A DNA stretch of 64,000 nt from Bifidobacterium samirii (GCF_003952945.1 NZ_QXGK01000012.1:1-64000); one strand, 5' to 3'. Positions 18,127 to 26,804 are shown, numbered from the stretch's first letter. Notes: a model not told the origin generated them from the letters alone. Made by a program: numbers and translations.

Positions 18127-18162
18127 ACGACCCGCCGGCGGGAATCCCGCGGCGGGTCGTTC
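18127..18162 (-). terminator. putative terminator of the DivIVA-like gene
   Basis: A long G+C-rich stem (ACGACCCGCC..., right arm GGCGGGTCGTT) with one bulge lies about 65 bp past the DivIVA-like stop codon. It falls in the 314-bp spacer 17913-18226, which holds nothing else but a small GGCGTCATGACGCC palindrome at 18166-18179 and the presumed promoter of the peptidase gene. Confidence 0.55.
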
Positions 18163-18226
18163 GTGGCGTCATGACGCCGTCACGACGGCGGCGGATCGGC
18201 GACGGATCGCCGGTGCCGGACGGATG

Positions 18227-19576
18227 TCAGTCGCCCTGGCCGATGGCGACGGTCGCGTCGTCGGCGTCGTCATCGTCGACGGTCGCGTCGACGACGGACG
18301 ATTCGATGACGGCCGGGTTGAGCGGCATCGTCTCGGCCGCGAACCCGCTGAACACGTTCGCGAACATGGCGCGCAGCTCGGACACGCGCTGCGTGATGCT
18401 CGACTCGCGCTGCTGCAGGTCGGCGATGTGGCTCTCCAGACCGTCGATCTCGACCTGCGCGGCCTGACGGCGCTCCTCGACCTGCGCGGCGGCCTCCTCG
18501 TCGGCCCGGCGGATGATCTCAGCGGCCTGCGCGTCGGCCTCGGCGCGCTTGGACTGCGCGTACTCGTCGGCCTCCTCGCGCACGGTCTTCGCCTGCGCGA
18601 TCTGCTCGTCGACCTCGTCCTTGGCTGCGGTGCGGCGCTCCTCGAGATGCTCCAGCAGCTCGTCGACCTTCTTCGTCGCCTCGTCCTGCTGGGCGGCGAT
18701 GTCGGCGCGGATCTGCTCGACCTCGGCGTTGACCTGGCTCATCGTCTTCGTGCGGTGCACCTCGGCGTCGTCGACGATCTCCTGCGCCTTCGACGTGGCC
18801 GTGTCGGTGATCTCCGCGGCCTTGCGCTGCGCCTCCGACATCATCTTCGACACCTGCTCGCGCACGTCCGCGAGCTTGCGGTTCGCCTCGGCGAGCGCCG
18901 ACTCGATCTGGTCGTTCGTCTCGCTCTTGAGGCGGGAGATCTCCTCGTTGGCGGTGCGGCGCTGTTCGGCGATCTGCTGCGCGGCCTCGGCCTTCATGTC
19001 GGACAGCTCGCGCTCCTGCGTGGCGCGTTCGGACGCCATGCGCTTCTTGTGCTCCTCGCGCGAGTTCGACAGCTCCAGGTCGGTGGACTGGCGCTGCTCG
19101 GACACGATGCGCGCGGTCTCGGCGCGCAGCTGGGCCGCCTCCTCCTGGGCGGCGACGGTGATCGTCTCGGCCTTCTCGTTGGCGGCGTCGAGCGTGGCCT
19201 TCGCCTTGGACGAGGCCTCGTCGACGATGTGCTGGGCGTCGAGCTTGGCGTTGTTGATGAGCGTCTCGGCCTGCGCCTGGGCGGCCTGGCGGGTGGAGGT
19301 CGCGTCCTGCTTGGCGCGCGACAGCAGTTCGGAACTGGTCTGCTCGGCGGAGGCGAGCATCTGCTGGGCGTTCGCGCCCAGCGATGCGAAGGTGGCGGGC
19401 TGGCCGGCCTTCTTGTTGCGTTCCTCCTGCAGCTGGGCCTGAAGTCGGAGAATGCGCTCGTCGTACTGACGGACCTGCTCGCGCAGCGAAGTCAGCGTCT
19501 CCTGGGCCGCGTCGAAGGCCTCGTCGACCCGGTCCTTGTCGTATCCGCGCAACGTGATCGGAAAGCGATCCACCAT
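18227..19576 (-). CDS. DivIVA-like coiled-coil cell-envelope protein
   Basis: A 449-residue protein. The first 45 residues (FPITLRGYDKDRVDEAFDAA) look like the membrane-binding DivIVA head; residues about 70-395 form an almost unbroken heptad coiled coil rich in Ala, Glu, Gln and Lys, and the C-terminus is acidic (DDDDADDATVAIGQGD). Related long coiled coils in actinobacteria (Wag31, Scy, FilP) organise polar growth and septation, so a role in cell shape is likely. It is sometimes mis-annotated as an ATPase in DNA repair because of the coiled coil; no Walker motif is present. ATG 19574-19576 follows AAAGGA. Confidence 0.78.
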   Translation of the reverse strand: MVDRFPITLRGYDKDRVDEAFDAAQETLTSLREQVRQYDERILRLQAQLQEERNKKAGQPATFASLGANAQQMLASAEQTSSELLSRAKQDATSTRQAAQAQAETLINNAKLDAQHIVDEASSKAKATLDAANEKAETITVAAQEEAAQLRAETARIVSEQRQSTDLELSNSREEHKKRMASERATQERELSDMKAEAAQQIAEQRRTANEEISRLKSETNDQIESALAEANRKLADVREQVSKMMSEAQRKAAEITDTATSKAQEIVDDAEVHRTKTMSQVNAEVEQIRADIAAQQDEATKKVDELLEHLEERRTAAKDEVDEQIAQAKTVREEADEYAQSKRAEADAQAAEIIRRADEEAAAQVEERRQAAQVEIDGLESHIADLQQRESSITQRVSELRAMFANVFSGFAAETMPLNPAVIESSVVDATVDDDDADDATVAIGQGD

Positions 19577-19802
19577 GCCTGTATTCCTTTCATCACCATA
19601 CGGCGCGTCCTGACGACCCCCATCAGGACATCACTACAGGCACTCTAGCGCATACGCCGCGCCAGAAATGCTGGGGCACACCTTATCCACACAGAGCGCG
19701 TCGCAGTGTGGACGGAACGCGGACGCGGCGGGCGTCGCACGGCGGCCGCGCTCGCGGTCGCATGGCAGACCGACGGCGGGAGGACGGCCGCGGGGAACGA
19801 TG

Positions 19803-20549
19803 TCAGACGAGGACCACGTCGCCGGCGGACGGGGCCAGATGGTAGCGGACCGTCTCGCGCACCACGTCGCGCACGGCCTCGGTCAGGCGTTCCAACGTCA
19901 GTCCGCGCGACGCGGCCGGCGACGGGACGGCGGCCGGCGCGGACGAGGTGGCCGGCGCGGCCGGCGATGCCGAGTCGTCGGCGCGCCGCTCCCCCGCGGC
20001 GACGCACGGCAGGCTCACGAAGCCGCTGAGCACGCGGTCCTGCGTCGACGTCCAGGCGAGCAGGCTGTAGAACAGCGAGTTGCACACGAACGTGCCCGCG
20101 TCGGAGCTGAGCGACGCGGGGATGCCGTCGCCGGCGAAGTCCTTGAGGATCGAACGCAGCGGCAGGCGCGTCCAGTACGCGGCCGGGCCGGACGGGTCGA
20201 TCGGCTCGCGGCGCGGCGTCGCGTTGTCCGCGTCGGGCGTGCTCGCGTCCATCAGGTTCGTCGCGCAGCGTTCCAGCATCACGCCGCGCGCCTCGTGCTT
20301 CAACCCGGTGGCGATGACGATGTCGGGGTGCGTCGCGTCGATCGCCGCGCGCAGCTCCGGCCACGCGTTCGCGAAGCTGACCGGCAGGGCGACCGGGTGG
20401 ACGCGCACGGTGACGCCGTCCACGTCGATCGGCTCGGCGGCGAGCATCCGCGGCACTTCGAGCGCCGGGTTCACGGCGACACCGTCGTAATGGTCGAATC
20501 CGGACATCACCACGGTCAGTTCGCGCCTGTCGTCGGTGGGTTCGCTCAT
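19803..20549 (-). CDS. pcp: pyroglutamyl-peptidase I family protein, catalytic His substituted
   Basis: A 248-residue C15-family protein. FDHYDGVAVNPALEV matches the conserved start of Pcp, E94 in MLERCATN is the catalytic Glu, and C156 in AGTFVCNSLFYSLL is the catalytic Cys. The third catalytic residue should be His in a GFIHVP-like motif 23-25 residues later, but here the motif is GFVSLPC with Ser at 179. An Ala/Pro/Ser-rich insert (about 190-215) follows. The protein may be inactive, use another His, or have changed function. The ATG at 20547-20549 is preferred; an in-frame GTG five codons upstream coincides with its ribosome binding site. It is 60 bp downstream of ispD. Confidence 0.75.
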   Translation of the reverse strand: MSEPTDDRRELTVVMSGFDHYDGVAVNPALEVPRMLAAEPIDVDGVTVRVHPVALPVSFANAWPELRAAIDATHPDIVIATGLKHEARGVMLERCATNLMDASTPDADNATPRREPIDPSGPAAYWTRLPLRSILKDFAGDGIPASLSSDAGTFVCNSLFYSLLAWTSTQDRVLSGFVSLPCVAAGERRADDSASPAAPATSSAPAAVPSPAASRGLTLERLTEAVRDVVRETVRYHLAPSAGDVVLV

Positions 20550-20609
20550 GTCATGCTCCTTCACGTCGGTCGGTGTCGGTCTGTGTCGGTCTGTGTCGTT
20601 CGATGCCGG

Positions 20610-21482
20610 TCAGTGCAGCTGGGCGGCGGCCTGGGCGAGCATCGCGTGCATGCGGGCGCGCGCCTCCTCCTTGGCCATGTCGGACGGGACGGCCGGGACG
20701 GCCGTCGCGGCCGTCGTCGCGGCGGCCGTCGGTTCGCCTAGGCGGGCCGCGGCGATGCGCTCGGCGAGCGGCATGTCGGCGAGCGTCGTGATCTTCAGAT
20801 TCGACTCGCTGCCGGCGACCACGGCGACCGGCGTGGCCGGCAGGTAGTCGACCACGACGCGCGTGTCGTCGGTCGGGTGGAACGACGGGTCGACGGCGGC
20901 GCGCTCGTACGCGCGGCGGATCGTGGCGAATCGGAACGCCTGCGGGGTCTGCGCGCGGAACGTATGCGGACGGTCCGGCACGCGCGACACGATCTCGCGG
21001 CCGTCGCGGTCCTGGGTCAGCAGGATCGTATCGGTGCTGGCGAGCGCGACCGTCGCCGCATCGAATTCGTCGAGCGCGTCGATGCAGCCGTCGACCGACT
21101 CGCGTTCGACGAACGGGCGCACCGAATCGTGGATGAGGATCTTCGCGTCGGCGGGGATGCCGGCCGCGGCGAGCGCGTCGAGGGCGGCCATCGTGCTGTC
21201 GACGCGTTCGCGGCCGCCGTCGACGATCATGCGGACCTTCGGATAGCCGGCGCGGTCGACCAGCCGTTCGACCGCGTCACGCACGGCCGGATTGACGACG
21301 ACGATGACGTCGCTGACGCGCGGATTCGAGTCGAACGCCTCGATGCTCCAGCACACGATCGGCTTGCCGCCGACCGACACGAGCTGCTTGGGGTTGTCCG
21401 GGTCGAAGCGGGTGCCGAATCCCGCGGCGAGCACGACGGCCACGACCGGGACGGACTGGGGGGCATGTTCTCTCTGGCTCAT
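20610..21482 (-). CDS. ispD: 2-C-methyl-D-erythritol 4-phosphate cytidylyltransferase (IspD)
   Basis: A 290-residue nucleotidyltransferase. The CTP-binding loop VLAAGFGTRFDPDNPKQLV is near the N-terminus, with DGGRERVDSTM, HDSVRPFV and AQTPQAFRF following in family order. It makes CDP-methylerythritol in the MEP isoprenoid pathway. The C-terminal 50 residues are an Ala/Thr-rich extension beyond the family core. The closest alternative is a ribitol-5-phosphate cytidylyltransferase (TarI-like), which shares these motifs. Start ATG 21480-21482 (MSQREH); the frame continues upstream through a repeat and is not coding there. Confidence 0.82.
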   Translation of the reverse strand: MSQREHAPQSVPVVAVVLAAGFGTRFDPDNPKQLVSVGGKPIVCWSIEAFDSNPRVSDVIVVVNPAVRDAVERLVDRAGYPKVRMIVDGGRERVDSTMAALDALAAAGIPADAKILIHDSVRPFVERESVDGCIDALDEFDAATVALASTDTILLTQDRDGREIVSRVPDRPHTFRAQTPQAFRFATIRRAYERAAVDPSFHPTDDTRVVVDYLPATPVAVVAGSESNLKITTLADMPLAERIAAARLGEPTAAATTAATAVPAVPSDMAKEEARARMHAMLAQAAAQLH

Positions 21483-21564
21483 GTGCTCAACCGTAGTCCC
21501 CGGCGTGGTCGCCTTGGCACGGACTGTGCCGGGCGCGCGCCCGGCGGGGCGATCCCATACGGCG

Positions 21565-21855
21565 ACACGCCCGGAGTGGGCATACAGAACCGGAGATGGG
21601 TCCTGAAAACAGGGTGTTTCGAGAGGTATCGGACGTTCCGTACGACCACTCCGGGCGTGTTTCCGGGATATCCCGTCCCACCCCATTCCGCCTTGGACAG
21701 CCCTCGAAGACGACGTAGTCCCTCTCTCGAACGACCCTTTCTCGACTCCCCGATATGCGACGCGCCCGGAGTGGGCATACAGAACGAGGGATGGGTCTCT
21801 GAATCAGGCGAATCGGGACCATATCCGGGGTTCTGTATGACCACTCCGGGCGTGT
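21565..21855. repeat. two 96-bp palindromic units (third repeat family)
   Basis: Unit 1 spans 21565-21660 and unit 2 spans 21760-21855; each is 96 bp. The outer arms are ACACGCCCGGAGTGG on the left and CCACTCCGGGCGTGT on the right, extended inward by GCATAC and GTATG-like words. They are 195 bp apart and separated by 99 bp of unrelated sequence. The pair lies between ispD and the multicopper-fold gene. Arms differ in sequence from the other repeat families in the window. Confidence 0.75.
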
Positions 21856-21905
21856 CGCATCAGGATGATGGGAGGCGCGACGTCACATGGGCCGCCGCCC
21901 CCGGC

Positions 21906-22931
21906 TCAGTCGAGGGCGATCAGGGCGAGCATGCGGCCTTCGGTCCGCTTGCCGGCGAGCGCGGCGCGTCGGTGCGAATGCCACAGCGGGTTCTCGACCG
22001 TGCACATGCTGTGACGCACCTGACCGATGCGGTCGGCGAGCGCCGGGCCTTCGCCGTCCGTGTCGCACAGGCCGGCCAGCTCCTCATCCTCGCACAGGTA
22101 CTGGGTGGCGGCGGCCACGCGCGGGCGCGATTCGACGATGTTGTCAAGCGGGATGCCGGCGGCGGCGAGTTCGGCGCGCGCCGCGGCCGCGATGTCGATG
22201 CCGGGCTGGCCGAAGCGGCTCAGCGTGAACGTGCCGGGGAACCGGGCATCGAACGCGTCGGCCATGTCGCCGCCGACCTCGTAGCAGTCGCCGCAGATGC
22301 ACGGGCCGAGCGTGGCGACGATGCGTTCCGTCGCCGCGCCCTTGGCGGTCATCAGATTGACGGTCGCGCCGATGACGCCCCCCTCCAGGCCGCGGCGGCC
22401 GCAGTGGGCGACGCCGATGACGCCGGCTTCGGCGTCGGCGAGCAGGACGGGCAGACAGTCGGCGGCGAACACGCCGAGGGCGATGCCGCGGCGGGACGTG
22501 ACCTGCGCGTCGGCTTCGATCAGGCGCGGGACGGCGACATCGCCGGCGGCGTCGGACGTATCGTCGGACGTATCGGCGGCGGCGAAACCGGACGCGTCGA
22601 ACCCGTAGTCGGCGTTCTCCTCCCACAGGTCGTCGACGTCGACGGCGATGCCGGAATGCACCTGGCTGAGCAGCGACAGGCGTCGGCCGAGCTGGTCGGC
22701 GAGCGCGCGGCGGTTGGCGGCGACGGCGGTCGGGGCGTCGCCGGTCTTGCCGCCGAGGTTGCAGCCGCCGAAGTCGGCGCCGCTCACGCCGCCGAGGCGC
22801 GTCGTGTAGGTGACGGTCACGCCGGGGGCCAGCGCGATCGGGATGGTCACGGGGATGGGGTTGCCGGCCTTGTCGGTCGGGCTGATCTCGTTGCTGTCGA
22901 GGATCGCGTCGTCGTATTGCTGCTTGGTCAT
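21906..22931 (-). CDS. YfiH/YlmD-type laccase-domain purine nucleosidase family protein
   Basis: A 341-residue protein of the DUF152/multicopper polyphenol oxidase family. Three metal-ligand signatures are seen: H in LLSQVHSG, C in FAADCLPVLL and H in GVAHCGRRGL, in the order that forms the family's Zn/Cu site. Recent work on this family shows purine nucleoside phosphorolysis/deamination rather than true laccase activity; the older name is polyphenol oxidase. An Asp/Ala-rich insert is present near residues 115-135. In many bacteria the gene neighbours cell-division genes; here it does not. Confidence 0.85.
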   Translation of the reverse strand: MTKQQYDDAILDSNEISPTDKAGNPIPVTIPIALAPGVTVTYTTRLGGVSGADFGGCNLGGKTGDAPTAVAANRRALADQLGRRLSLLSQVHSGIAVDVDDLWEENADYGFDASGFAAADTSDDTSDAAGDVAVPRLIEADAQVTSRRGIALGVFAADCLPVLLADAEAGVIGVAHCGRRGLEGGVIGATVNLMTAKGAATERIVATLGPCICGDCYEVGGDMADAFDARFPGTFTLSRFGQPGIDIAAAARAELAAAGIPLDNIVESRPRVAAATQYLCEDEELAGLCDTDGEGPALADRIGQVRHSMCTVENPLWHSHRRAALAGKRTEGRMLALIALD

Positions 22932-23074
22932 GGTTCCCTACTCTATCCCGGCCCGTGAATCCGGGGTTTGGCGGCGGATTGCGTTATCTCGGTACGGGAA
23001 GCGGGCGCTTCGTATTGTGGCGGGCATGGGCCGTGCGTCTTCATAGTCGATCGGATTCGCATGAATTCTCGATC

Positions 23075-23258
23075 TGAGGGGAAGAATCGGGGCCTTGCAG
23101 GCTTCTTTCTCCTGACTGAGGGGGAAGGATTCCCTCGAACCGAAGCCCGGAAACCAACGATTTCCGTTCGAAAGTGACCGATGGGACCGGAGATCTCCCG
23201 TCAGGCCGTCCCCTCAGATCGCCGAAAGAAGCGTGCAAGGCCCCGATTCTTCCCCTCA
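23075..23258. repeat. palindromic intergenic element, copy 2 (184 bp, inverted relative to copies 1 and 3)
   Basis: Begins TGAGGGGAAGAATCGGGGCC and ends with GGCCCCGATTCTTCCCCTCA. The left flank (GCATGAATTCTC) is the reverse complement of the right flank of copies 1 and 3, and its right flank CTCGGCCAATTGCTTCG matches the inverted left flank of copy 1, so this copy lies in the opposite orientation. It is followed within 50 bp by a hairpin array. Confidence 0.8.
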
Positions 23259-23303
23259 CTCGGCCAATTGCTTCGCGGCCGCGCACTGGAAGGTCTCACA
23301 TCG

Positions 23304-23538
23304 CAGCGATTCCCGACGCAGACGGGCCCGTTTGCGTCGCGACCTGTATGGAAAGCCGATCCCACATGCAAATTACGACGCCGGTACATCCGTTTGCGTC
23401 GCAATCCGCATGGGAATCCGGTTCAGTGTGCGGATTACGACGCGGGACCGCCCGTTAGCGTCGCAATCTGTATGGGAGGCGGCCCGAATATGCAAATCCC
23501 GACGCGGGGGGATGATGTCCGCGTCGGGATTCGTATGG
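23304..23538. repeat. hairpin array with 62-bp pitch, about 3.5 units (subfamily A)
   Basis: Right-type arms (GATT/AATT/ATCC followed by ACGACGC or CCGACGC) end at 23319, 23381, 23443 and 23505, exactly 62 bp apart. Left-type arms starting GCGTCGC or GCGTCGG begin at 23334, 23396, 23458 and 23521 (62, 62, 63). The arm sequences match those of 16179-16537. The final arm GCGTCGGGATTCGTATGG is intermediate between the two subfamilies. The array and the preceding palindromic element together fill the 641-bp space 22932-23572; nothing else is seen there. Confidence 0.85.
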
Positions 23539-23572
23539 CACAGACCGGGGTCGGGCCGATGTCAGGCCGGCC

Positions 23573-25405
23573 TCAGGCGGCCTTGAGGGTGGGGCGCTTG
23601 GTGCGCGAGCGGATCGCCGCGTTGTGCGGGACCGGTTCGGAGCACGGGAACGAGAACACGTGCGCCGGATTGTTGATCGCGTCGACCGGTTCGCCGTTCT
23701 CGTCGCGGAACGCGCCGCCGGGCACCGTGTACGCGAGCGGCGCGCGGCCCGGCAGCAGGAATTCGATCTCCTGGCCGGCTTCGATCTTGTTGCGGCTCAT
23801 GATCGTGACGCGGCCGCCTTCGTCCGCGGTCCAGTCGAGTACCTCGCCGACGATCAGCCACGAGCGGAAGTACGCGGACCGGTCGGTGTTCTGCACGACC
23901 TTCTGCTCCGGATAGTAGAAGCCGGTCGAATAGTCGCGGTGGGCGACCTTGTACGGCTCCTCCTTCAGCCAGTCGGGCAGCGTCACCTTCGGCGCGGGCA
24001 CGACGCGCGCGTGGATCCAGCCGGATTCGTCCGATTCGACCGGCGCGAGCGGGTCGTCGCCGGCGGACGGCGCGGTGGACTCGGCGACGCCGGCAGCGTC
24101 GGCATCGGCACGTCGGCACGATCCGTCGCCGCGGCCGCAGCAGCCGTCGGACGACGCGGCGTCGTCATGGCCGCCGCAGCATCCGTCGGACTGCGTCGCG
24201 TCGGTGCGACCGCACGCGCACGTCGCGGCGGACGGCGTCGCGACCAAGTCGGCGACGACGGCGGTATCCGCAGCATCGGCCCCTTCCGACGCAGTCGCGT
24301 CGGTCGGCTCCGCCGGATCCTCGGACACGAGGTCGGGGACGCCGGAGAAGGCGGCGTCGGCGTTGCGCAGGACGGCGTCGACCGGCGCGTCGCCGTCGGC
24401 GACGGCCGTCGGGACGGACGGATCGGCATCGGCGACGACGGCGGCGTCAACGTCCGCCGCGGCGGCGCGCTCGTCGAGCAGCCATGCGGGGGCGGGCTGC
24501 CCGGGCACGACGACGCGGTCGTGGAACGGGCGCAGGATCTCGCCGTCGCGCGATTCGAAGCCGCGCTGGACCATGTACTCGTCGACGGCGGTCCGGTACG
24601 CGTTGGTGATGGCGGCGATGTAGTAGGCGCTCTTCGCGCGGCCTTCGATCTTGAGGCTCGTGGCGCCCGAGTCGATGAGCTCGTCGAGATGCTCCATCAT
24701 GCACATGTCCTGCGAGTTGAACAGGTACGTGCCTTCGGCGGTCTCCTCGATCGGGAACACCTGGCCGGGGCGCTTCTCTTCGACCAGCGAATACTTCCAG
24801 CGGCACGGCTGCGCGCATTCGCCGTGGTTGCCGTCGCGGCCGGTCAGGTAGTTGGAGATCAGGCAGCGGCCGGAGAATGCCATGCACATCGACCCGTGCA
24901 CGAAGCATTCGACGTCCATGTCGGCGGGGATGTTGGCGCGGATGTCGCGCACGGCCTGCATGTCCATCTCGCGCGCGAGGACCACGCGGCGCGCGCCCAG
25001 CTCGTACAGCGCGTTCGCGGCGCCCCAGTTGGTGACGCCCGCCTGCGTGGAGACGTGCAGTTCGAGTTCCGGCGCGATGCGGCGCGCCTCCATGAGGATG
25101 CCGATGTCGGTGACGATGAGCGCGTCGACGCCCGTGTCCTTCAGCTGGCCGATGTACTCGCGCATCGCCTTGACCTCGGCGTTGCGCGGCAGGATGTTGC
25201 AGGTCACGTACACGCGGGCGCCGCGTTCGTGCGCGTAGCGGGAGCCCTCCTCGAAATCCTCGAGGGTCAGGTTCTTCGGTGCGCTGCGCATGCCGAACGC
25301 CTTGCCGCCGCAGTAGACGGCGTCGGCGCCGAAATCGACGGCGGTCTTCAGCCCGCGCAGGTTGCCGGCGGGGGCGAGCACTTCAGGTTTGGTTCGACGG
25401 TTCAT
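23573..25405 (-). CDS. U32 family peptidase/tRNA hydroxylation protein with Cys-rich insert
   Basis: A 610-residue U32 protein. The core (1-300) has the family cysteines C167, C174, C181, C197 and C201 in the CFVHGSMCMAFSGRC...GECAQPC region, likely an iron-sulfur or metal site; the family includes TrhP, which hydroxylates tRNA wobble uridine, and proteins called collagenases. Residues about 315-460 are an Ala/Asp-rich insert holding seven cysteines within 35 residues (C396 to C430: CAC, two GCCG motifs and a final C). After it the family C-terminal domain resumes at LPDWLKEEPYKVAHR. ATG 25403-25405 is the best start, though its ribosome site is weak; GTG starts just upstream are possible. 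Confidence 0.82.
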   Translation of the reverse strand: MNRRTKPEVLAPAGNLRGLKTAVDFGADAVYCGGKAFGMRSAPKNLTLEDFEEGSRYAHERGARVYVTCNILPRNAEVKAMREYIGQLKDTGVDALIVTDIGILMEARRIAPELELHVSTQAGVTNWGAANALYELGARRVVLAREMDMQAVRDIRANIPADMDVECFVHGSMCMAFSGRCLISNYLTGRDGNHGECAQPCRWKYSLVEEKRPGQVFPIEETAEGTYLFNSQDMCMMEHLDELIDSGATSLKIEGRAKSAYYIAAITNAYRTAVDEYMVQRGFESRDGEILRPFHDRVVVPGQPAPAWLLDERAAAADVDAAVVADADPSVPTAVADGDAPVDAVLRNADAAFSGVPDLVSEDPAEPTDATASEGADAADTAVVADLVATPSAATCACGRTDATQSDGCCGGHDDAASSDGCCGRGDGSCRRADADAAGVAESTAPSAGDDPLAPVESDESGWIHARVVPAPKVTLPDWLKEEPYKVAHRDYSTGFYYPEQKVVQNTDRSAYFRSWLIVGEVLDWTADEGGRVTIMSRNKIEAGQEIEFLLPGRAPLAYTVPGGAFRDENGEPVDAINNPAHVFSFPCSEPVPHNAAIRSRTKRPTLKAA

Positions 25406-25563
25406 GGCGTTCTTCACGTTGTTGACGGTATCGGGGTTGACGGTATCGGACACGACCGCCAGTGTACCGTCAGCCGCGCCCCGGCCGGCGGACGGCGACG
25501 CGCGGCGGTCGGCCGGCGTACGTCGGTCGGATGACGCACGTCGGACCGGGTGACGGGCCGCGG

Positions 25564-26235
25564 TCAGATGACGGCGACGGCGAAGTCGAACAGCAGCTTG
25601 AGGCCGTAGGCGACGATGATGCCGCCGCACACCTTGTTGAGGCCCTCGATGACCTTCGGGCTGAACTTGTGGCTGAACGCGGAGATCAGCAGCGTCACGC
25701 CGATGAACCAGACCACCGACGCGGTCTCCACGCCCGTGATGAACGGGGTCGACTGCTGGGCGGTCAGCGTCGCGCTGAACGCGCCGAGCATCAGCGTGCC
25801 GTCGACGATCGCCTGCGGGTTGAACCAGGTGACGACGCACGCGGTCGAGATGGTCTTCCACCAGCTCGTATGGTCGTCGGCGGCCGCGGCGACGGCGGAC
25901 GACTCAGCGGACGACGACGGGCCGGCCGCGTCGTCCTTCGTCGCCGAGCGGTCGAACAGACGCGGGAACAGCAGTCCCAGGCCGATGCGGATGACGACGG
26001 CGCCGCCGACGGCCAGCACGCCCAGCTGCAGCCACTCGTAGCGCTGGATCAGCGCGCCGACGCCGAAGAAGCAGGCGAGCGACAGGATCACGTCGAACAC
26101 GATGACGATGAGCGCCGTCAGCAGCGCCTTGCGTCGCGTCTTGGTGAGCGCCGAGTTGATGACGAACAGGTTCTGCATGCCGATGGGCGCGACGTACGCC
26201 AGTCCCATCGTCAGTCCCTGCAAGTAGAAGCCCAT
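25564..26235 (-). CDS. LysE/ArgO family amino-acid exporter
   Basis: A 223-residue protein with about six membrane helices and the family start GFYLQGLTMGLAYVAPIGMQN, followed by VINSALTKTRRKAL. WFNPQAIVDGTLMLG in the middle is a second family signature. LysE/ArgO proteins export basic amino acids. A Ser/Ala-rich cytosolic loop lies around residues 95-125. ATG 26233-26235 follows AAGGTGG. It is transcribed away from a MocR-type regulator, with operator-like repeats next to its start, so that regulator probably controls it. The substrate is inferred. Confidence 0.85.
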   Translation of the reverse strand: MGFYLQGLTMGLAYVAPIGMQNLFVINSALTKTRRKALLTALIVIVFDVILSLACFFGVGALIQRYEWLQLGVLAVGGAVVIRIGLGLLFPRLFDRSATKDDAAGPSSSAESSAVAAAADDHTSWWKTISTACVVTWFNPQAIVDGTLMLGAFSATLTAQQSTPFITGVETASVVWFIGVTLLISAFSHKFSPKVIEGLNKVCGGIIVAYGLKLLFDFAVAVI

Positions 26236-26257
26236 GTCGCACCACCTTCCGAACATC

Positions 26258-26296
26258 AGCCAAACCGTTTGGCTGGGTCTAATGCACCCAGCCAAA
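26258..26296. promoter_or_regulatory. AGCCAAA inverted repeats, probable MocR operator
   Basis: AGCCAAACCGTTTGGCT at 26258-26274 is a palindrome with 7-bp arms. GGCTGGGT (26271-26278) and ACCCAGCC (26286-26293) form an overlapping second inverted repeat, and a third AGCCAAA half-site is at 26290-26296. A fourth AGCCAAAA lies at 26398. The sites begin 22 bp upstream of the exporter start codon, where a regulator would act on its promoter. Confidence 0.7.
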
Positions 26297-26550
26297 TCAA
26301 CCAAGCATATGATCGGCAATCCGGCATGAATGCATAAAATAAGCGCCTTTCGACGCCACGGAATTTCAGTATATGGATTACAATACAAGCAGCAACCAGC
26401 CAAAACCGCAGGCCGTCGCCCCACCAAACAACGGTGGAGGTGGCGACCGAACAGGCGGAACCCGGACGCAGGACCGGAACCCGGCCGGAGTTCGACCGGC
26501 CCCGACAAGACCGGCCCCAACCGGAAGCGGAAGCGGAAACGTGAGAGTCT

Positions 26551-26657
26551 GTGGATTTGTATGCGGCGGAACGAAACGGCCGCATACAAATCCACGAAAC
26601 GGCCGGCCAAAACGTGGATTTGCATGCGGCGGTCACGTCGGGACGCATACAAATCCA
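26551..26657. repeat. two hairpins with 62-63 bp pitch (subfamily B)
   Basis: Unit 1 (26551-26595) has a perfect 17-bp stem, GTGGATTTGTATGCGGC with GCCGCATACAAATCCAC, and an 11-nt loop. Unit 2 (26614-26657) has the same arms with mismatches. The starts are 63 bp apart and the ends 62 bp apart, the same pitch as subfamily A. The pair lies in the 569-bp divergent region 26236-26804, which otherwise holds the operator near the exporter and the promoter of the regulator. Confidence 0.85.
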
Positions 26658-26804
26658 CGGACAGCCCCCTCAACGCCCGACCACCCGACCGCCACGACCG
26701 GCATAACCGGCACAACCGCCACGACCGGCACAACCGGCACAATCAACCCAGCCGGCCCGAACCGCCCATCCGCCCCAACCCGCCCCGCAACCGAAAGGAG
26801 CCGC

